Shown: in pieces, positions 16,846-26,243 of the stretch
Layout: the number at the start of each line of letters is the position of its first letter
Numbering within the stretch: position 1 is the first letter of the stretch
Assembly (NCBI GenBank): GCA_046318415.1
Contig: JBKCUK010000005.1
Coordinates: forward strand, 1-64,000
Reading direction: 5' to 3'
DNA length: 64,000 bases
Source: JBKCUK01 sp046318415
GTDB lineage: Bacteria; Pseudomonadota; Alphaproteobacteria; Caedimonadales; Caedimonadaceae
The notes under the pieces: generated by a model
What the model was told of the DNA's origin: nothing
Database searches by the model: none
The model's input: the letters and a program-made list of their open reading frames with translations, nothing else
Position numbers and translations under genes: made by a program

Positions 16846-17733
16846 ATGGGACACTGCTTATCATTTGCTTTGGGAATGATCATGGCCATGGCGGGCGGCA
16901 GCCACGGGACGCTGGCGAATACTTCTCCTGATCCCCACCCCCACCATGCGCACCACATGGCAGGGGATCAAGCTGACCAACAGGAAAGATGGCAAGCGGA
17001 GGTTGATCTGACACCTGTGTCGACGGATCCTTCTGCGGCTAGCTATCGGGCGCACCTTAAGCTTAAAGATGCGGCAGGAAATCCCATCGGCCTTGATCGT
17101 CTGATGGTAGTGCATACCCAGCCCCTCCACCTGCTGATCATCGACGAGGCGTTCACGGATTATCACCACATCCACCCCGATGCCACAGCGAAGCCAGGAA
17201 CCTATGTGTTCACATGGCAGCCGAGCACCCAGCAGAACTATGCGCTCTGGGTCGATGTGACCGATGCCAAAACGGGGCAACAACAGTTCATTCGTCTAGG
17301 ACTTTTGTCCGCCAAGAAAACGGGCCCAACAGCCTATAGCCCGTCTGCAGAAGAGACGCAAAAACCCCAGCTCATCGCCTCGAATCTGGGGGTAACTGCC
17401 AAGTTGCATGTCGCTGAAGCACTGGAGAAAAATAAACCAACATTACTCAAAATTGAGCTGACGGATCAAACGGGCCAACCCCTACACGATCTTGAGCCGC
17501 TCATGGGCGCCTTTGCGCATCTTGTTGGCTTTTACGAAGATTTTCAAACCCTTGCCCATGTCCACCCCATGGGCGACGAACCTCAAACAAGCGAGGCACG
17601 GGGCACCTCCCCCTTAACCTTTATGCTAGAGCCAGAGGTCTCGGGCGATCTTCACCTTTTCTTACAGATCAAACGACAGGGACAGGAAATCACCTTCCCG
17701 TTTCGTGTGCGGATCGGTGCGGCACCATTTTAA
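16846..17733 (+). CDS. Exported His-rich beta-sandwich protein of unknown function
   Basis: A signal peptide (residues 1-25, probable cleavage after GTLA) leads into a His-rich stretch HPHHAHHMAG. Two repeated halves follow, each with a beta-strand-rich segment and a His motif: LHLLIIDEAFTDYHHIHPD and AHLVGFYEDFQTLAHVHPMG. This double pattern occurs in exported proteins often found near copper or other metal handling genes, and is reminiscent of YtkA/FixH-like folds. Metal binding is an inference from the His clusters. The gene begins 24 bases after trkA with a G-rich ribosome site and could be cotranscribed. Confidence 0.6.
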   Translation: MGHCLSFALGMIMAMAGGSHGTLANTSPDPHPHHAHHMAGDQADQQERWQAEVDLTPVSTDPSAASYRAHLKLKDAAGNPIGLDRLMVVHTQPLHLLIIDEAFTDYHHIHPDATAKPGTYVFTWQPSTQQNYALWVDVTDAKTGQQQFIRLGLLSAKKTGPTAYSPSAEETQKPQLIASNLGVTAKLHVAEALEKNKPTLLKIELTDQTGQPLHDLEPLMGAFAHLVGFYEDFQTLAHVHPMGDEPQTSEARGTSPLTFMLEPEVSGDLHLFLQIKRQGQEITFPFRVRIGAAPF

Positions 17734-17990
17734 TAACCTCTAGGTTTCGCAGCTACGTGTAGATTATTTTAGTGAATAGTCAATAACTTACACTTGTATT
17801 TTCTAGCTGCTAGAATTTTCTCTGTTGAGGGCACTACTTTTGCACGCCCCCCGAATCTTCAGACAAAGATTTGATGATTTTTTAGCACTAACCACTTAGC
17901 ATATCAATAAATCATTGATCAATCCTCAAATTATCAATAAATGTTTCGAGTAATATTTAAATATTGGTTAATTTTATAATAAATAATCCC

Positions 17991-18599
17991 TTAGTCCTTA
18001 GTAATATCCTTACCTTTCATGAGGTAATACTTAACCTCTGGCATATCCTTCATCTCCGACAGTTCAACTTCGACCCAGGAAGTGTATTGTGTTTGCTTCG
18101 TGACAGCGCGATAAGCATAGAAATATGTCTCATTTTCCTGAAGTTTAACATACTTTACTCCGTTAGTTGGCACTACGTGCACTTGAGGATCCCTAATCCT
18201 TTGACTTAACTGGTAAACACCGGGCTCAAGCTCGAGGTGCAGATAGTTTTGGTGCACAAGAGACGCCACCTTTTTACGCTTTTCATCAGGGGTTTCTTGG
18301 GCTAGGCCAAGGGTTATAATGCGCTTTAATGACAACATGCCAGCTTCTTGAAGATCCCACTTTTCTTCCGTTGCCGGCGCGATAAACGCGTCAACTTCCG
18401 GCAACCCTGCAAGATGAATAAAGTAAATCATCGTCTTACCTGGAGAGGGTTTTGCTGGAATTGTAAAAGATCGGGTAGCCTTATCCATGTCGGCCAACAT
18501 TCTTTCACGAATCCCACAACCACTTGTGAAGGCGGCCAAAACTACAAAAAGGACTAAAAAACAGACACCCGAAAAACACTTTTTATCTTCACGCGACAC
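17991..18599 (-). CDS. Putative lipoprotein, DUF2846-like
   Basis: The N-terminus has a hydrophobic signal ending in AAFTSGC, with Cys28 as the probable lipidation site. The mature part (about 175 aa) alternates strands such as KTMIYFIHLAG, LHLELEPGVYQLSQ and YVKLQENETYFYAYRAV, which resembles the small beta-sandwich DUF2846 lipoproteins; this is tentative. Translation starts at GTG with AAAAGGAAAA 6 bases upstream. Both flanks are AT-rich (17734-17990 and 18600-18880), unlike the surrounding genes, so the gene may be a later arrival. Confidence 0.6.
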   Translation of the reverse strand: MSREDKKCFSGVCFLVLFVVLAAFTSGCGIRERMLADMDKATRSFTIPAKPSPGKTMIYFIHLAGLPEVDAFIAPATEEKWDLQEAGMLSLKRIITLGLAQETPDEKRKKVASLVHQNYLHLELEPGVYQLSQRIRDPQVHVVPTNGVKYVKLQENETYFYAYRAVTKQTQYTSWVEVELSEMKDMPEVKYYLMKGKDITKD

Positions 18600-18844
18600 G
18601 GTGAATTTTCCTTTTAATTTTATGAATTATCCCGCGCCATACCTACAAGATTTAATATTGAATTTCCAGGGCTAAAAACATGTGTGAGCAAAAAAATTGT
18701 ATTTCTTCCTAAAAGGTTCAATAGGTATCTCGTGAGAAATTAAAAAGAAAAAAACTGTAATCGGTCAGCCTGATGTTCATGCTTAACTATTATCATAAAC
18801 AGAAGCTATGAAATTGCTGTTTTGATTTTACAGACTAAAGCGAG

Positions 18845-18872
18845 ATAAAGTTGGCCTTTTGGCGCGGCCAAG
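18845..18872 (-). terminator. Possible terminator of the pnt operon
   Basis: On the minus strand TTGGCC and GGCCAA (18866-18871 with 18851-18856) form a stem just after the pntB stop, followed by CTTTATC. The T-tract is poor, so termination efficiency is uncertain. Confidence 0.35.
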
Positions 18873-18880
18873 CCAGGACA

Positions 18881-20275
18881 TTAGTCCATGGCTTTGACCA
18901 CTTCCTCGCACACCTTTTTCGCATCGCCAAACAGCATCATGGTGTTGTCCTTAAAGAACAACTCGTTTTCCACACCCGCATAACCTGGCGCCATGGAGCG
19001 TTTGATAAACAACACGGTCTTTGCTTTTTCCACATCCAAAATGGGCATACCAAAAATGGGGCTTGAGGGGTCCGTCTTGGCCGCAGGATTGGTGACGTCG
19101 TTGGCCCCAATCACAAACGCCACATCGGCTGTGGTGAATTCATGGTTGATATCCTCAAGCTCGTGCACTTCTTCATAGGGCACGTTGGCCTCAGCCAGCA
19201 ACACGTTCATATGACCCGGCATGCGGCCGGCAACCGGATGAATGGCATACATGACCTTGACGCCCTTTTTCTTGAGGTTATCGGCCATCTCGCGCAGGGC
19301 ATGCTGCGCTTGCGCAACGGCCATACCATATCCAGGCACAATAATCACCGTCTTTGCATTGGCCATCAAAAAGGCCGCATCATCTGGACTGCCAGCTTTG
19401 ACCGGGCGTTGTTCCACCGCAGCAGCAGGGCCTGCGGCAGCTGCATCACCGCCAAAACCACCCAAAATGACATTGAGCAGCGAGCGATTCATGCCCTTAC
19501 ACATGATGTAGGAGAGAATGGCGCCCGATGCCCCCACCAAGGCCCCGGTGATAATCAACAAATTGTTGTGCAAGGTAAAGCCAATCCCTGCCGCAGCCCA
19601 GCCAGAATAGGAATTCAGCATGGAGACCACCACCGGCATATCAGCGCCACCAATGGGCAGAATCAGCAATAGGCCAAGGGCCAGCGACAACAGCACGATC
19701 AACCAAAACCAACCCACGGCTTGCGTGGTCACAAAGAAAAACAGTAACGCAAACAAGGCAAGGCCTAAAAAGGCATTCAGCTTGTGTTGCATGGGAAAAG
19801 TCAGTGGCTTACCACCAATGAGGCCCTGAAGTTTTGCAAAGGCCACAATGGATCCGGTAAAGGTAATGGCACCAATGGCAACACCTAAACCCATTTCAAT
19901 GAGACTGCTGGTGCGCATAGCACCTTCCGCACCGATCCCAAAAGCTTCAGGTTGATAGTAAGCGGCACCTGCCACAAAGACAGCCGCCAATCCCACCAAA
20001 CTGTGAAATGCCGCCACCAGTTGGGGCAGTGCTGTCATTTGAATACGCTGCGCCACTACAGCGCCAATGCTACCGCCAACAATGAGGCCGGTAATGATGA
20101 AACCATAGTTTGTGACATGTTTAGAGAACAACGTTGCACCGATGGCAAGGGCCATCCCAACCACACCATACACATTACCAGATTGGGCAGTTTTTGGCGA
20201 CGACAACCCCCGCAGTGCCATAATGAAACAAACGGCAGCCACCAAGTAGACAAAGGCTAACATAGATTCACTCAC
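18881..20275 (-). CDS. pntB: NAD(P) transhydrogenase subunit beta PntB
   Basis: PntB carries most of the membrane domain and the NADP(H)-binding domain III of the proton-translocating transhydrogenase. Nine or so hydrophobic helices fill residues 1-270. Domain III follows with the dinucleotide loop VIIVPGYGMAVAQAQH and HPVAGRMPGHMNVLLAEA, then VIGANDVTNPAAK and the GYAG segment near the end. The length of 464 aa is typical. It is the last gene of a three-gene operon. Confidence 0.96.
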   Translation of the reverse strand: MSESMLAFVYLVAAVCFIMALRGLSSPKTAQSGNVYGVVGMALAIGATLFSKHVTNYGFIITGLIVGGSIGAVVAQRIQMTALPQLVAAFHSLVGLAAVFVAGAAYYQPEAFGIGAEGAMRTSSLIEMGLGVAIGAITFTGSIVAFAKLQGLIGGKPLTFPMQHKLNAFLGLALFALLFFFVTTQAVGWFWLIVLLSLALGLLLILPIGGADMPVVVSMLNSYSGWAAAGIGFTLHNNLLIITGALVGASGAILSYIMCKGMNRSLLNVILGGFGGDAAAAGPAAAVEQRPVKAGSPDDAAFLMANAKTVIIVPGYGMAVAQAQHALREMADNLKKKGVKVMYAIHPVAGRMPGHMNVLLAEANVPYEEVHELEDINHEFTTADVAFVIGANDVTNPAAKTDPSSPIFGMPILDVEKAKTVLFIKRSMAPGYAGVENELFFKDNTMMLFGDAKKVCEEVVKAMD

Positions 20276-20290
20276 GACCTGGATCTCCCG

Positions 20291-20704
20291 TTATTTCTTC
20301 TTTGAAAACATGTGCAACATGCGCTGGGTGACGATAAAGCCACCAAAGATATTCACAGCCGCCATGACAACAGCCAGGAATCCCATCAACTTTGAAAATC
20401 CTGCTTCTGGCAAACCTGCAGCAAACAACGCGCCAACGATAATCACGCTTGAGATGGCATTGGTGACCGCCATGAGTGGTGAGTGCAACGCTGGGGTGAC
20501 CCGCCAAACCACGTAATACCCAACAAAACAGGCTAAAACAAAGACGGTGAGCGCCTGAATGAGGGGCTCATTGCCACCGCCCTGTTCTGCCGCAGCCACG
20601 GCCATGGATTGCACCAGCTGATCCAGTTGACTCACCTCGGTTCCAAGGTCAGCAATCTTCTGACTGAGCTGCTGGAGTTTAAAAAGGATGGCATCGAATC
20701 CCAT
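20291..20704 (-). CDS. pntAB: NAD(P) transhydrogenase subunit PntAB (membrane part of alpha)
   Basis: This small subunit supplies the remaining transmembrane helices. Helices are visible at about residues 50-67, 82-100 and 106-128, with conserved HSPLMAVTNAISS and FGGFIVTQRML. In E. coli it is the C-terminal part of PntA; a separate gene is the alphaproteobacterial form, as in Rhodospirillum. The first 40 residues are a predicted amphipathic or coiled helix (LFKLQQLSQKIADLGTEV). It lies 9 bases after pntAA and 15 bases before pntB. Confidence 0.94.
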   Translation of the reverse strand: MGFDAILFKLQQLSQKIADLGTEVSQLDQLVQSMAVAAAEQGGGNEPLIQALTVFVLACFVGYYVVWRVTPALHSPLMAVTNAISSVIIVGALFAAGLPEAGFSKLMGFLAVVMAAVNIFGGFIVTQRMLHMFSKKK

Positions 20705-20713
20705 GGGTTTCTC

Positions 20714-21877
20714 CTATTCGCCTTTAAAGTGGGGATGGACGATCTCACCCCCATGGGTTAATACGCTAGCGGCAACGATCTCATCCGCCATGTTCAGATG
20801 CAACTCGGGCTTATCCCCCGTTAAAATAAGTTGCAAATAATTCCAGACGTTGCGTGCATAAAGGGCGCTGGCATCGCGCGCGATTCGGCTGGGCAAATTG
20901 CTGTGGCCAATGATCTTCACCCCATACTTTTCAACGATTTGGTCTTTTTCAGAAATCTCGCAGTTGCCCCCCGATTCGGTTGCCATATCCACGATCACGG
21001 ATCCTGGCTTCATGGATTTGACCATGGCTTCGGTCATCAACTTGGGTGCGGGTTTTCCTGGAATCAATGCGGTGCCGATGACAATATCGCTGGCAGCCAT
21101 AGCTTCAGTAATTTTTTCTGCTTGCCGCTTTTGATAATCCGCGCTCATTTCCTTGGCATAACCGCCCGTTCCCTCGCCGGTTTCCTCGCTTTGCACTTCA
21201 ATAAAGGTAGCACCAAGGCTTAGCACTTGCTCTTTCGCTGCAGCACGCACATCAAACGCTGACACAATTGCGCCAAGGCGACGCGCGGTTGCAATGGCTT
21301 GAAGCCCTGCAACACCAGCCCCCAAAATGAGAACCTTCGCGGCCGCCACCGTGCCTGCCGCCGTCATCATGAGGGGAAGCGCTTTATCATAAAGCGATGC
21401 AGCCTCAATCACGGCCCGATACCCCGCCAAGTTAGCCTGTGACGACAATACATCCATTGTCTGCGCGCGGGTGATACGGGGCACTAATTCCAGAGAAATC
21501 GTCGTGATTTTTTGGCGGGCGTAGGCTTTAAGGCTTTCATGGTCCGCATGGGGTGCCAGCATTCCAATCAAAAGGGAACCTGATGGAAGGCTAAGGCTCC
21601 CCTCATCTTCTGCTGATTTGCTTGTTTTTTTTGCTGTCCCTACCTCTGGCCTTTGCACCTTGAGGATGATGGCAGCATCCTTTACAGCGGCTGCAGTCGA
21701 CTTTGCAATGACTGCTCCCGCTTCTTTGAAGGCGTCGTCGGAAAAGGACGATGCAAGACCTGCACCTGTCTCGACAACCACCTCCAGGCCACGCGAGATC
21801 ATTTTTTTAACGGTCTCTGGGGTAGCTGCCACGCGGGCCTCATAGGGCCTACTTTCCTTTAACACCGCGATTTTCAT
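20714..21877 (-). CDS. pntAA: NAD(P) transhydrogenase subunit PntAA (NAD-binding)
   Basis: Domain I binds NAD(H) and passes hydride to domain III of PntB, coupled to proton entry. Marks include MKIAVLKESRPYEARVAATP at the start, the dinucleotide fold KVLILGAGVAGLQAIATA, the long acidic loop near ETGEGTGGYAKEMS, and GSVIVDMATESGGNCE. A helical insertion near residues 70-85 (KTSKSAEDEGS) is unusual. GGAG precedes the ATG by 8 bases. It heads the pntAA-pntAB-pntB operon, which supplies NADPH. Confidence 0.95.
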   Translation of the reverse strand: MKIAVLKESRPYEARVAATPETVKKMISRGLEVVVETGAGLASSFSDDAFKEAGAVIAKSTAAAVKDAAIILKVQRPEVGTAKKTSKSAEDEGSLSLPSGSLLIGMLAPHADHESLKAYARQKITTISLELVPRITRAQTMDVLSSQANLAGYRAVIEAASLYDKALPLMMTAAGTVAAAKVLILGAGVAGLQAIATARRLGAIVSAFDVRAAAKEQVLSLGATFIEVQSEETGEGTGGYAKEMSADYQKRQAEKITEAMAASDIVIGTALIPGKPAPKLMTEAMVKSMKPGSVIVDMATESGGNCEISEKDQIVEKYGVKIIGHSNLPSRIARDASALYARNVWNYLQLILTGDKPELHLNMADEIVAASVLTHGGEIVHPHFKGE

Positions 21878-22219
21878 TCGTGTTCTCCAAGAATACGGGC
21901 AAGTGGAATATGCCCTTCAGCATACCCTATGCTGCCCCAAGAGTGCTTAACTTTTTGTTAAAATTCGATCTGATCAAAGGATTGCCCTCGCGAAAAAGCT
22001 TCTTTAAAGCCTTTTCAGGGATTCACCCGTTCTTAAAGGAGGCTTTGCTGCACTTTGATGGGGAAGCTACCCACACCAATGAACCCCGCTTTTGGACGAG
22101 TGGAACATTCGATTCATTTCTCGGCGTACTTTGGCCTAGAAGACGTCTCGATGGGAGAAGTGGCAGAATACAAGAGGGTTGTGTGCCCCCCCGCTTAAGA
22201 CAGGGGGCACGACCCGACG
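21878..22219. other. Intergenic stretch upstream of pntAA and downstream of an unknown gene
   Basis: An open frame on the plus strand covers it but lacks a good start and runs into the opposite gene, so it is not called. A perfect 8-bp inverted repeat GTGCCCCC/GGGGGCAC lies at 22183-22190 and 22203-22210, just after the stop of the minus-strand gene. It has no T-run, so it may be an mRNA 3' stabiliser. Confidence 0.45.
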
Positions 22220-23668
22220 CTATAAATTTTCAGATTGGAGGCTTTTATCTTTCGTTGGCTTTTTATCGTGTTTTGACTTTGCCTCTAAGTCCCGCAGAGC
22301 CGCCTTTCTGCTGTCCCCGTCGTCCATACTGCGGCTGCGCTGGCGCGTATGGGATTTAAGACGGGCAGGACTTTTCTTTTGCACACGGGGAGAGAGCGTG
22401 CCAGGGACCTCCTCGATGGTCGACAGAGGTGTCGTTGAGAGCGCTTGGAGACTTGGCAACAGGTCATCGGGCGACAGCATAATGGCCTTGCGTTTTTCTT
22501 CTGGCGAACTGGCTTTGCGTGCCCGAGGCGTGCCTGCCTTCGACATTTGGGGGCGCGCTGAAGGGTCGAGATGCGCTGTCGTCAGGGCGCGATCTAATTT
22601 GCGTACAGCACTTTTCTTAGGACTGCGCGTAGTATTCGTGGACGAGGCACTTTGCGCATCTAGGGGCGCACCTGAGGAACCAGCGACGCCCTCTATGACA
22701 CTTGGAGCCCAATTGATTTGTTGAATACTCTCACGTCGGTAAAGGCGTTTTTGACGCACGATGTTGGTTTTAACCGCTGCAGGTGCGGGCTTTGTCAGAT
22801 CTTTTGGCATACGGGTACCAAGAAACTGAGCCATGCCACCAAAATCAAACTCCTGTTCTTCTGGACCCAATTGATCCGGCTTAATTTCCGCAACAATCGA
22901 ATAGCGACTGACACTTAATTTTTTCAAAATGACGGCAACGCTTTGTTTGTAGCGCTGGTTATAATCATAATCATCGACAGCTTTTTTAATGACGGATAGG
23001 GGACGTTTAACGACGTAAAAAGTGGCTTTAGGTTTTTGTTTTTTTTCTTCCTCTGCACTCTTTAAGGCTGCCGCTTCATAAACTTCGTAATGATAGATAA
23101 AAGCAAATTCTTTGACGGCATCTGCCAGATCTTTCATTTTCGCTTTAACATCATCCTTTAATCTGAGGACATAAGCTCCTCGCGCCTTAGCGTCTGTGAT
23201 CAGCTCGCCATAAGGATCAAGATTTTGCGAAAACAATGACCAGCACTCACCATACCAGTCCTTGTGCAAGATATAGGTGCCATCGGCTTTTTGACGTTCG
23301 TAGAGGGTGATAATTTTACCGGGTTCTTGAGCACTTTTAACAGCAGCAGCAAGGGCCGTTTTTGTGGTATCGCTGGCTAACATATCATGGATATCCTCCC
23401 AGCGCAGATGACGCACCGATCGTGGTGGAAATTGCTTCTTAGGATTATTGATCAATAACAGAAGTTGGTGAAGTTGGGCATCTTGAAAACCCCTCTTATG
23501 GACTTCCGCACGCACATTGCTCTGGCGCGGCGAGCGGGGAGATTCGGCGCGGGGCTCCCGCTCTTCAGTCGCATCAAAGCTTAAACGCGGTGTTGCTCCT
23601 GCCAGAGAAATGCCCCCACAAACCCCAATCGCCATCAGCAGCGCACCTACGCGGTTCATCTCAATCAC
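22220..23668 (-). CDS. Exported basic protein with Ser/Pro-rich disordered tail, unknown
   Basis: The start (GTG at 23668 or ATG at 23659) precedes a signal peptide MNRVGALLMAIGVCGGISLA with cleavage near GATP. Residues about 50-290 look folded, with helices and strands (HRGF-like start, RWEDIHDMLASDTTK, IKPDQLGPEEQEFDFGG). Residues about 300-482 are basic and low in hydrophobics, with repeated SP motifs (RSPKKS, ASSPEEK, LSPRVQKKSP) and RQRSRSMDD. Such motifs resemble eukaryotic kinase and 14-3-3 sites, which would fit an effector, but that is speculation. No family is recognised. It is monocistronic as far as can be seen. Confidence 0.6.
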   Translation of the reverse strand: MIEMNRVGALLMAIGVCGGISLAGATPRLSFDATEEREPRAESPRSPRQSNVRAEVHKRGFQDAQLHQLLLLINNPKKQFPPRSVRHLRWEDIHDMLASDTTKTALAAAVKSAQEPGKIITLYERQKADGTYILHKDWYGECWSLFSQNLDPYGELITDAKARGAYVLRLKDDVKAKMKDLADAVKEFAFIYHYEVYEAAALKSAEEEKKQKPKATFYVVKRPLSVIKKAVDDYDYNQRYKQSVAVILKKLSVSRYSIVAEIKPDQLGPEEQEFDFGGMAQFLGTRMPKDLTKPAPAAVKTNIVRQKRLYRRESIQQINWAPSVIEGVAGSSGAPLDAQSASSTNTTRSPKKSAVRKLDRALTTAHLDPSARPQMSKAGTPRARKASSPEEKRKAIMLSPDDLLPSLQALSTTPLSTIEEVPGTLSPRVQKKSPARLKSHTRQRSRSMDDGDSRKAALRDLEAKSKHDKKPTKDKSLQSENL

Positions 23669-23775
23669 TCTTCAGAATTCTTTTAGGTTCAAAGCGGGGT
23701 AGCATGAATAATTGCCAAAAACAACACAAAACAACCCCATGTGGCTCTTTCTTTAGAGAGCAAACGTGGAGAAGC

Positions 23776-25095
23776 CTAACCTTGGCGAAAGTGTTTATGG
23801 AATTTGGAGAGATTTTCTGGACTGAGCCGCACCTTAAGATAAGCGTTCTTCTCATCATCCCGGCGCATCATAACATGGCCGTGGGCGTACAGCCATGCAA
23901 GAGGAGCGCCATCGCTCAAGGCCAGCGTAAAGACATGCTCAACATCACGCACTGCAAGGCGTTGATCCATCAACTGCAGCAGATCCGGCAGCCCCTGCCC
24001 TGTCAACGCAGAAAGGGGAATGGCATTGGGCCCCTTCAAGGCTTGGATATCCCGATCGGGCGGCAACAGGTCTATTTTATTCAGCGCTTCGATCAAGCCA
24101 TCTTGTAAAATACTTTTAAGACCCAATTCATTCAGCACTTCTAAGACATCGTGCTTTTGGGACTGGGTCTCGGTATGGGCACAATCGCGCACGTGCACAA
24201 TCAAGTCCGCCTCCAGCACTTCTTCAAGGGTCGCCCGAAAAGCGGCCACCAATTGGGTTGGCAAATCGGAAATAAAGCCCACCGTATCTGAGAGAATAAT
24301 ATGGCGTCCAGAAGGCAGTCGAATTTCACGCATGGTGGGATCTAAAGTCGCAAACAGCATATCTGCTGCCAGCACATCCGATTGCGTTAAGCGATTAAAA
24401 AGCGTGGACTTACCCGCATTGGTATAACCCACCAGGGCAACCAAGGGATAGGGCACGCGACGGCGTGCCTGGCGGTGCAAATCCCTAGTGCGGCGGACCT
24501 CCTCCAACTCACGGGTCAGTTTTGCGATTTTATCCGTGATCATGCGGCGATCCAGTTCGATCTGCGTCTCACCAGGTCCACCCACTTTACCAAGACCGCC
24601 GCGCTGACGCTCAAGGTGAGTCCAGGCCCGGACCAAGCGACCACGTCGATAGGTCAGCGCCGCCAGTTGCACCTGCAAACGCCCCTCAGCCGTTCGGGCC
24701 CGCGCCCCAAAGATTTCTAAAATTAGGCCCGTACGATCGATGACTTTTGTTTTCCACGCACGCTCAAGGTTGCGCTGTTGCACCGGCGTTAGGGCACAAT
24801 CTACCACAACCAAGTCAGCTGCGTGTTGCGCCACCAAAAGCCTTACGTGCTCTACCGCACCCGCACCAAAAAGGGTGGCCGGCTTGGGCTGGCGAATAGG
24901 TACAACTTCAGCATGGATGATCTCTAGGAATATGGCCTGGGCCAGTCCCACCGCTTCACGAAGGCGATACTCTGGGTCAACATGGGGGCCAGATGCGAGA
25001 CTATGGCGAATGTCTGGGTGAACCACGATTGCTTTGACGCCGACGATGTCTTTTGGTTTCTCGGCACTCGCAAGCTCACCAGGTGTAAAGACCAC
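23776..25095 (-). CDS. hflX: GTPase HflX
   Basis: HflX is a ribosome-associated GTPase that splits stalled or heat-damaged ribosomes. The N-terminal HflX domain has ATLFGAGAVEHVRLL, VVVDCALTPVQQRNLE and a LVRAWTHLERQRGGLG, GGPGETQIELDRR linker. The G domain has G1 GYTNAGKST, G3 LSDTVGFISDLP and G4 NKID. The length of 439 aa is typical. It starts 21 bases downstream of hfq, and the hfq-hflX pair is conserved in many proteobacteria. Here the pair is not downstream of trkA as in many alphaproteobacteria. Confidence 0.95.
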   Translation of the reverse strand: MVFTPGELASAEKPKDIVGVKAIVVHPDIRHSLASGPHVDPEYRLREAVGLAQAIFLEIIHAEVVPIRQPKPATLFGAGAVEHVRLLVAQHAADLVVVDCALTPVQQRNLERAWKTKVIDRTGLILEIFGARARTAEGRLQVQLAALTYRRGRLVRAWTHLERQRGGLGKVGGPGETQIELDRRMITDKIAKLTRELEEVRRTRDLHRQARRRVPYPLVALVGYTNAGKSTLFNRLTQSDVLAADMLFATLDPTMREIRLPSGRHIILSDTVGFISDLPTQLVAAFRATLEEVLEADLIVHVRDCAHTETQSQKHDVLEVLNELGLKSILQDGLIEALNKIDLLPPDRDIQALKGPNAIPLSALTGQGLPDLLQLMDQRLAVRDVEHVFTLALSDGAPLAWLYAHGHVMMRRDDEKNAYLKVRLSPENLSKFHKHFRQG

Positions 25096-25116
25096 CTATC
25101 CCCCTTAATATTTCGT

Positions 25117-25365
25117 CTATTCTTCGCTGCCTTCAGCCTCTTCAAAAAGTTGAACAGGATTAATAGGCATCACGGTTGATATAGCATGTTTGTAAACCAT
25201 TTGGGAATGAGAATCCCGGCGCAACAACACACAAAAATTGTCAAACCACGTTACGATTCCTTGCAGCTTAACGCCGTTGACTAAAAAAAGAGTCACAGGA
25301 ACCTTATTCTTGCGCAGATGATTCAAGAAGATATCTTGAAGATTGTTGTTTTTATCTACAGACAT
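25117..25365 (-). CDS. hfq: RNA chaperone Hfq
   Basis: Hfq is a hexameric Sm-like protein that pairs small RNAs with mRNAs. Sm1 is visible as VTLFLVNGVKLQGIVTWFD and Sm2 as QMVYKHAISTVMP. I place the start at the ATG at 25365 (MSVDKNNN), because GGAGA lies 5 bases upstream. A longer frame begins at 25377 but its first codons are that ribosome site. This gives 82 aa with a short acidic tail. It is followed by hflX. Its presence suggests small-RNA regulation in this cell. Confidence 0.96.
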   Translation of the reverse strand: MSVDKNNNLQDIFLNHLRKNKVPVTLFLVNGVKLQGIVTWFDNFCVLLRRDSHSQMVYKHAISTVMPINPVQLFEEAEGSEE

Positions 25366-25377
25366 AGATCTCTCCAT

Positions 25378-25820
25378 TAATTATCCGACCTGGCATATTT
25401 TTCATTAAAGGCCATAAAGGTGGATTTTGCGTTAATACTCACTTTTCTCTTGTCTGCTCCCTGAAACTTCGAACACAGCAAGGGTTTCATCAATTTGTCT
25501 GCTCCCATACTATGTGGGACCAGAGACAATCGTTCGCGCCCTTCATGAAAACCAGTACAGCGCAGATGATCTCTCCGCTATGTATAGGCAATTAATTTGA
25601 AGGAGACTCTCGAATCATGTCCTTGCAGTGCGGTCGAGATTTAGCCTAAATGTCCCCACGAAGTCAAGATCACTCCAAACCAAAAAGTCAAATGCCGTTC
25701 ATTCTCGTCATGCATCATCTTGATATTTCATTTTAGCTTGGCGATTGCTGCCATGATCATCAAGGCGTTTATTGGCTATTAAGCAACTGAAATTAAGAGA
25801 TAAATAAAACTTGCTTCTCC
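25378..25820. other. Intergenic region upstream of hfq
   Basis: About 440 bases with no plausible gene. A short inverted repeat CCCATAC/GTGGG region lies near 25506-25522. The hfq promoter must lie here, but no clear -35/-10 pair stands out. Confidence 0.4.
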
Positions 25821-26243
25821 TTATGAAATGTTAATCATTCCAAATATCCAATGGTATGTACCTCCAATGGCCGCTGGTTTTTTGTCGCCTGCTCGAGGCA
25901 GCGAAGCATACGAAAAAAAATCTCCACCTTTTTTTGAAAGTGTTTTTTCCTTCGCGAATCTATCCAAGAACTTGGGATGAGACGCTTTTTGTCCATAGGT
26001 AACCTGATGGCGCATGGCCCCCCGGCCAGTGGCATTCATCTGTGAGGCGTCCAAACCGGCAAGAAGATGCGCGTAGTTATGGCGCCCAACACGATTAAAA
26101 AGGCGGGGTAAAGTTGAAAAATGGGGTACGTCAAACGGCGCCCAATCACGACAAAGAATCGCTTTAAAAGCACTGAAATCTTGAAAATAAAGTCGAACCC
26201 TTCTCACACAAACATCCGGTGTTTTAAGCGCCGCAGCGGGCAT
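25821..26243 (-). pseudogene. Possible decayed gene fragment (140 codons)
   Basis: The frame carries a protein-like segment (FSTLPRLFNRVGRHNYAHLL, then AGLDASQMNATGRGAMRH) that recalls N-terminal or middle parts of DDE transposases, where an STLxR motif is common. No DDE triad, no terminal inverted repeats and no good ribosome site are seen. It may be a remnant of an insertion sequence, or not coding at all. Confidence 0.3.

Noticed and set aside
21880..22724. Overlapping plus-strand open frames of 159 and 181 codons
   Set aside because: They run antisense into the exported protein gene at 22220 and have no plausible start or family character.
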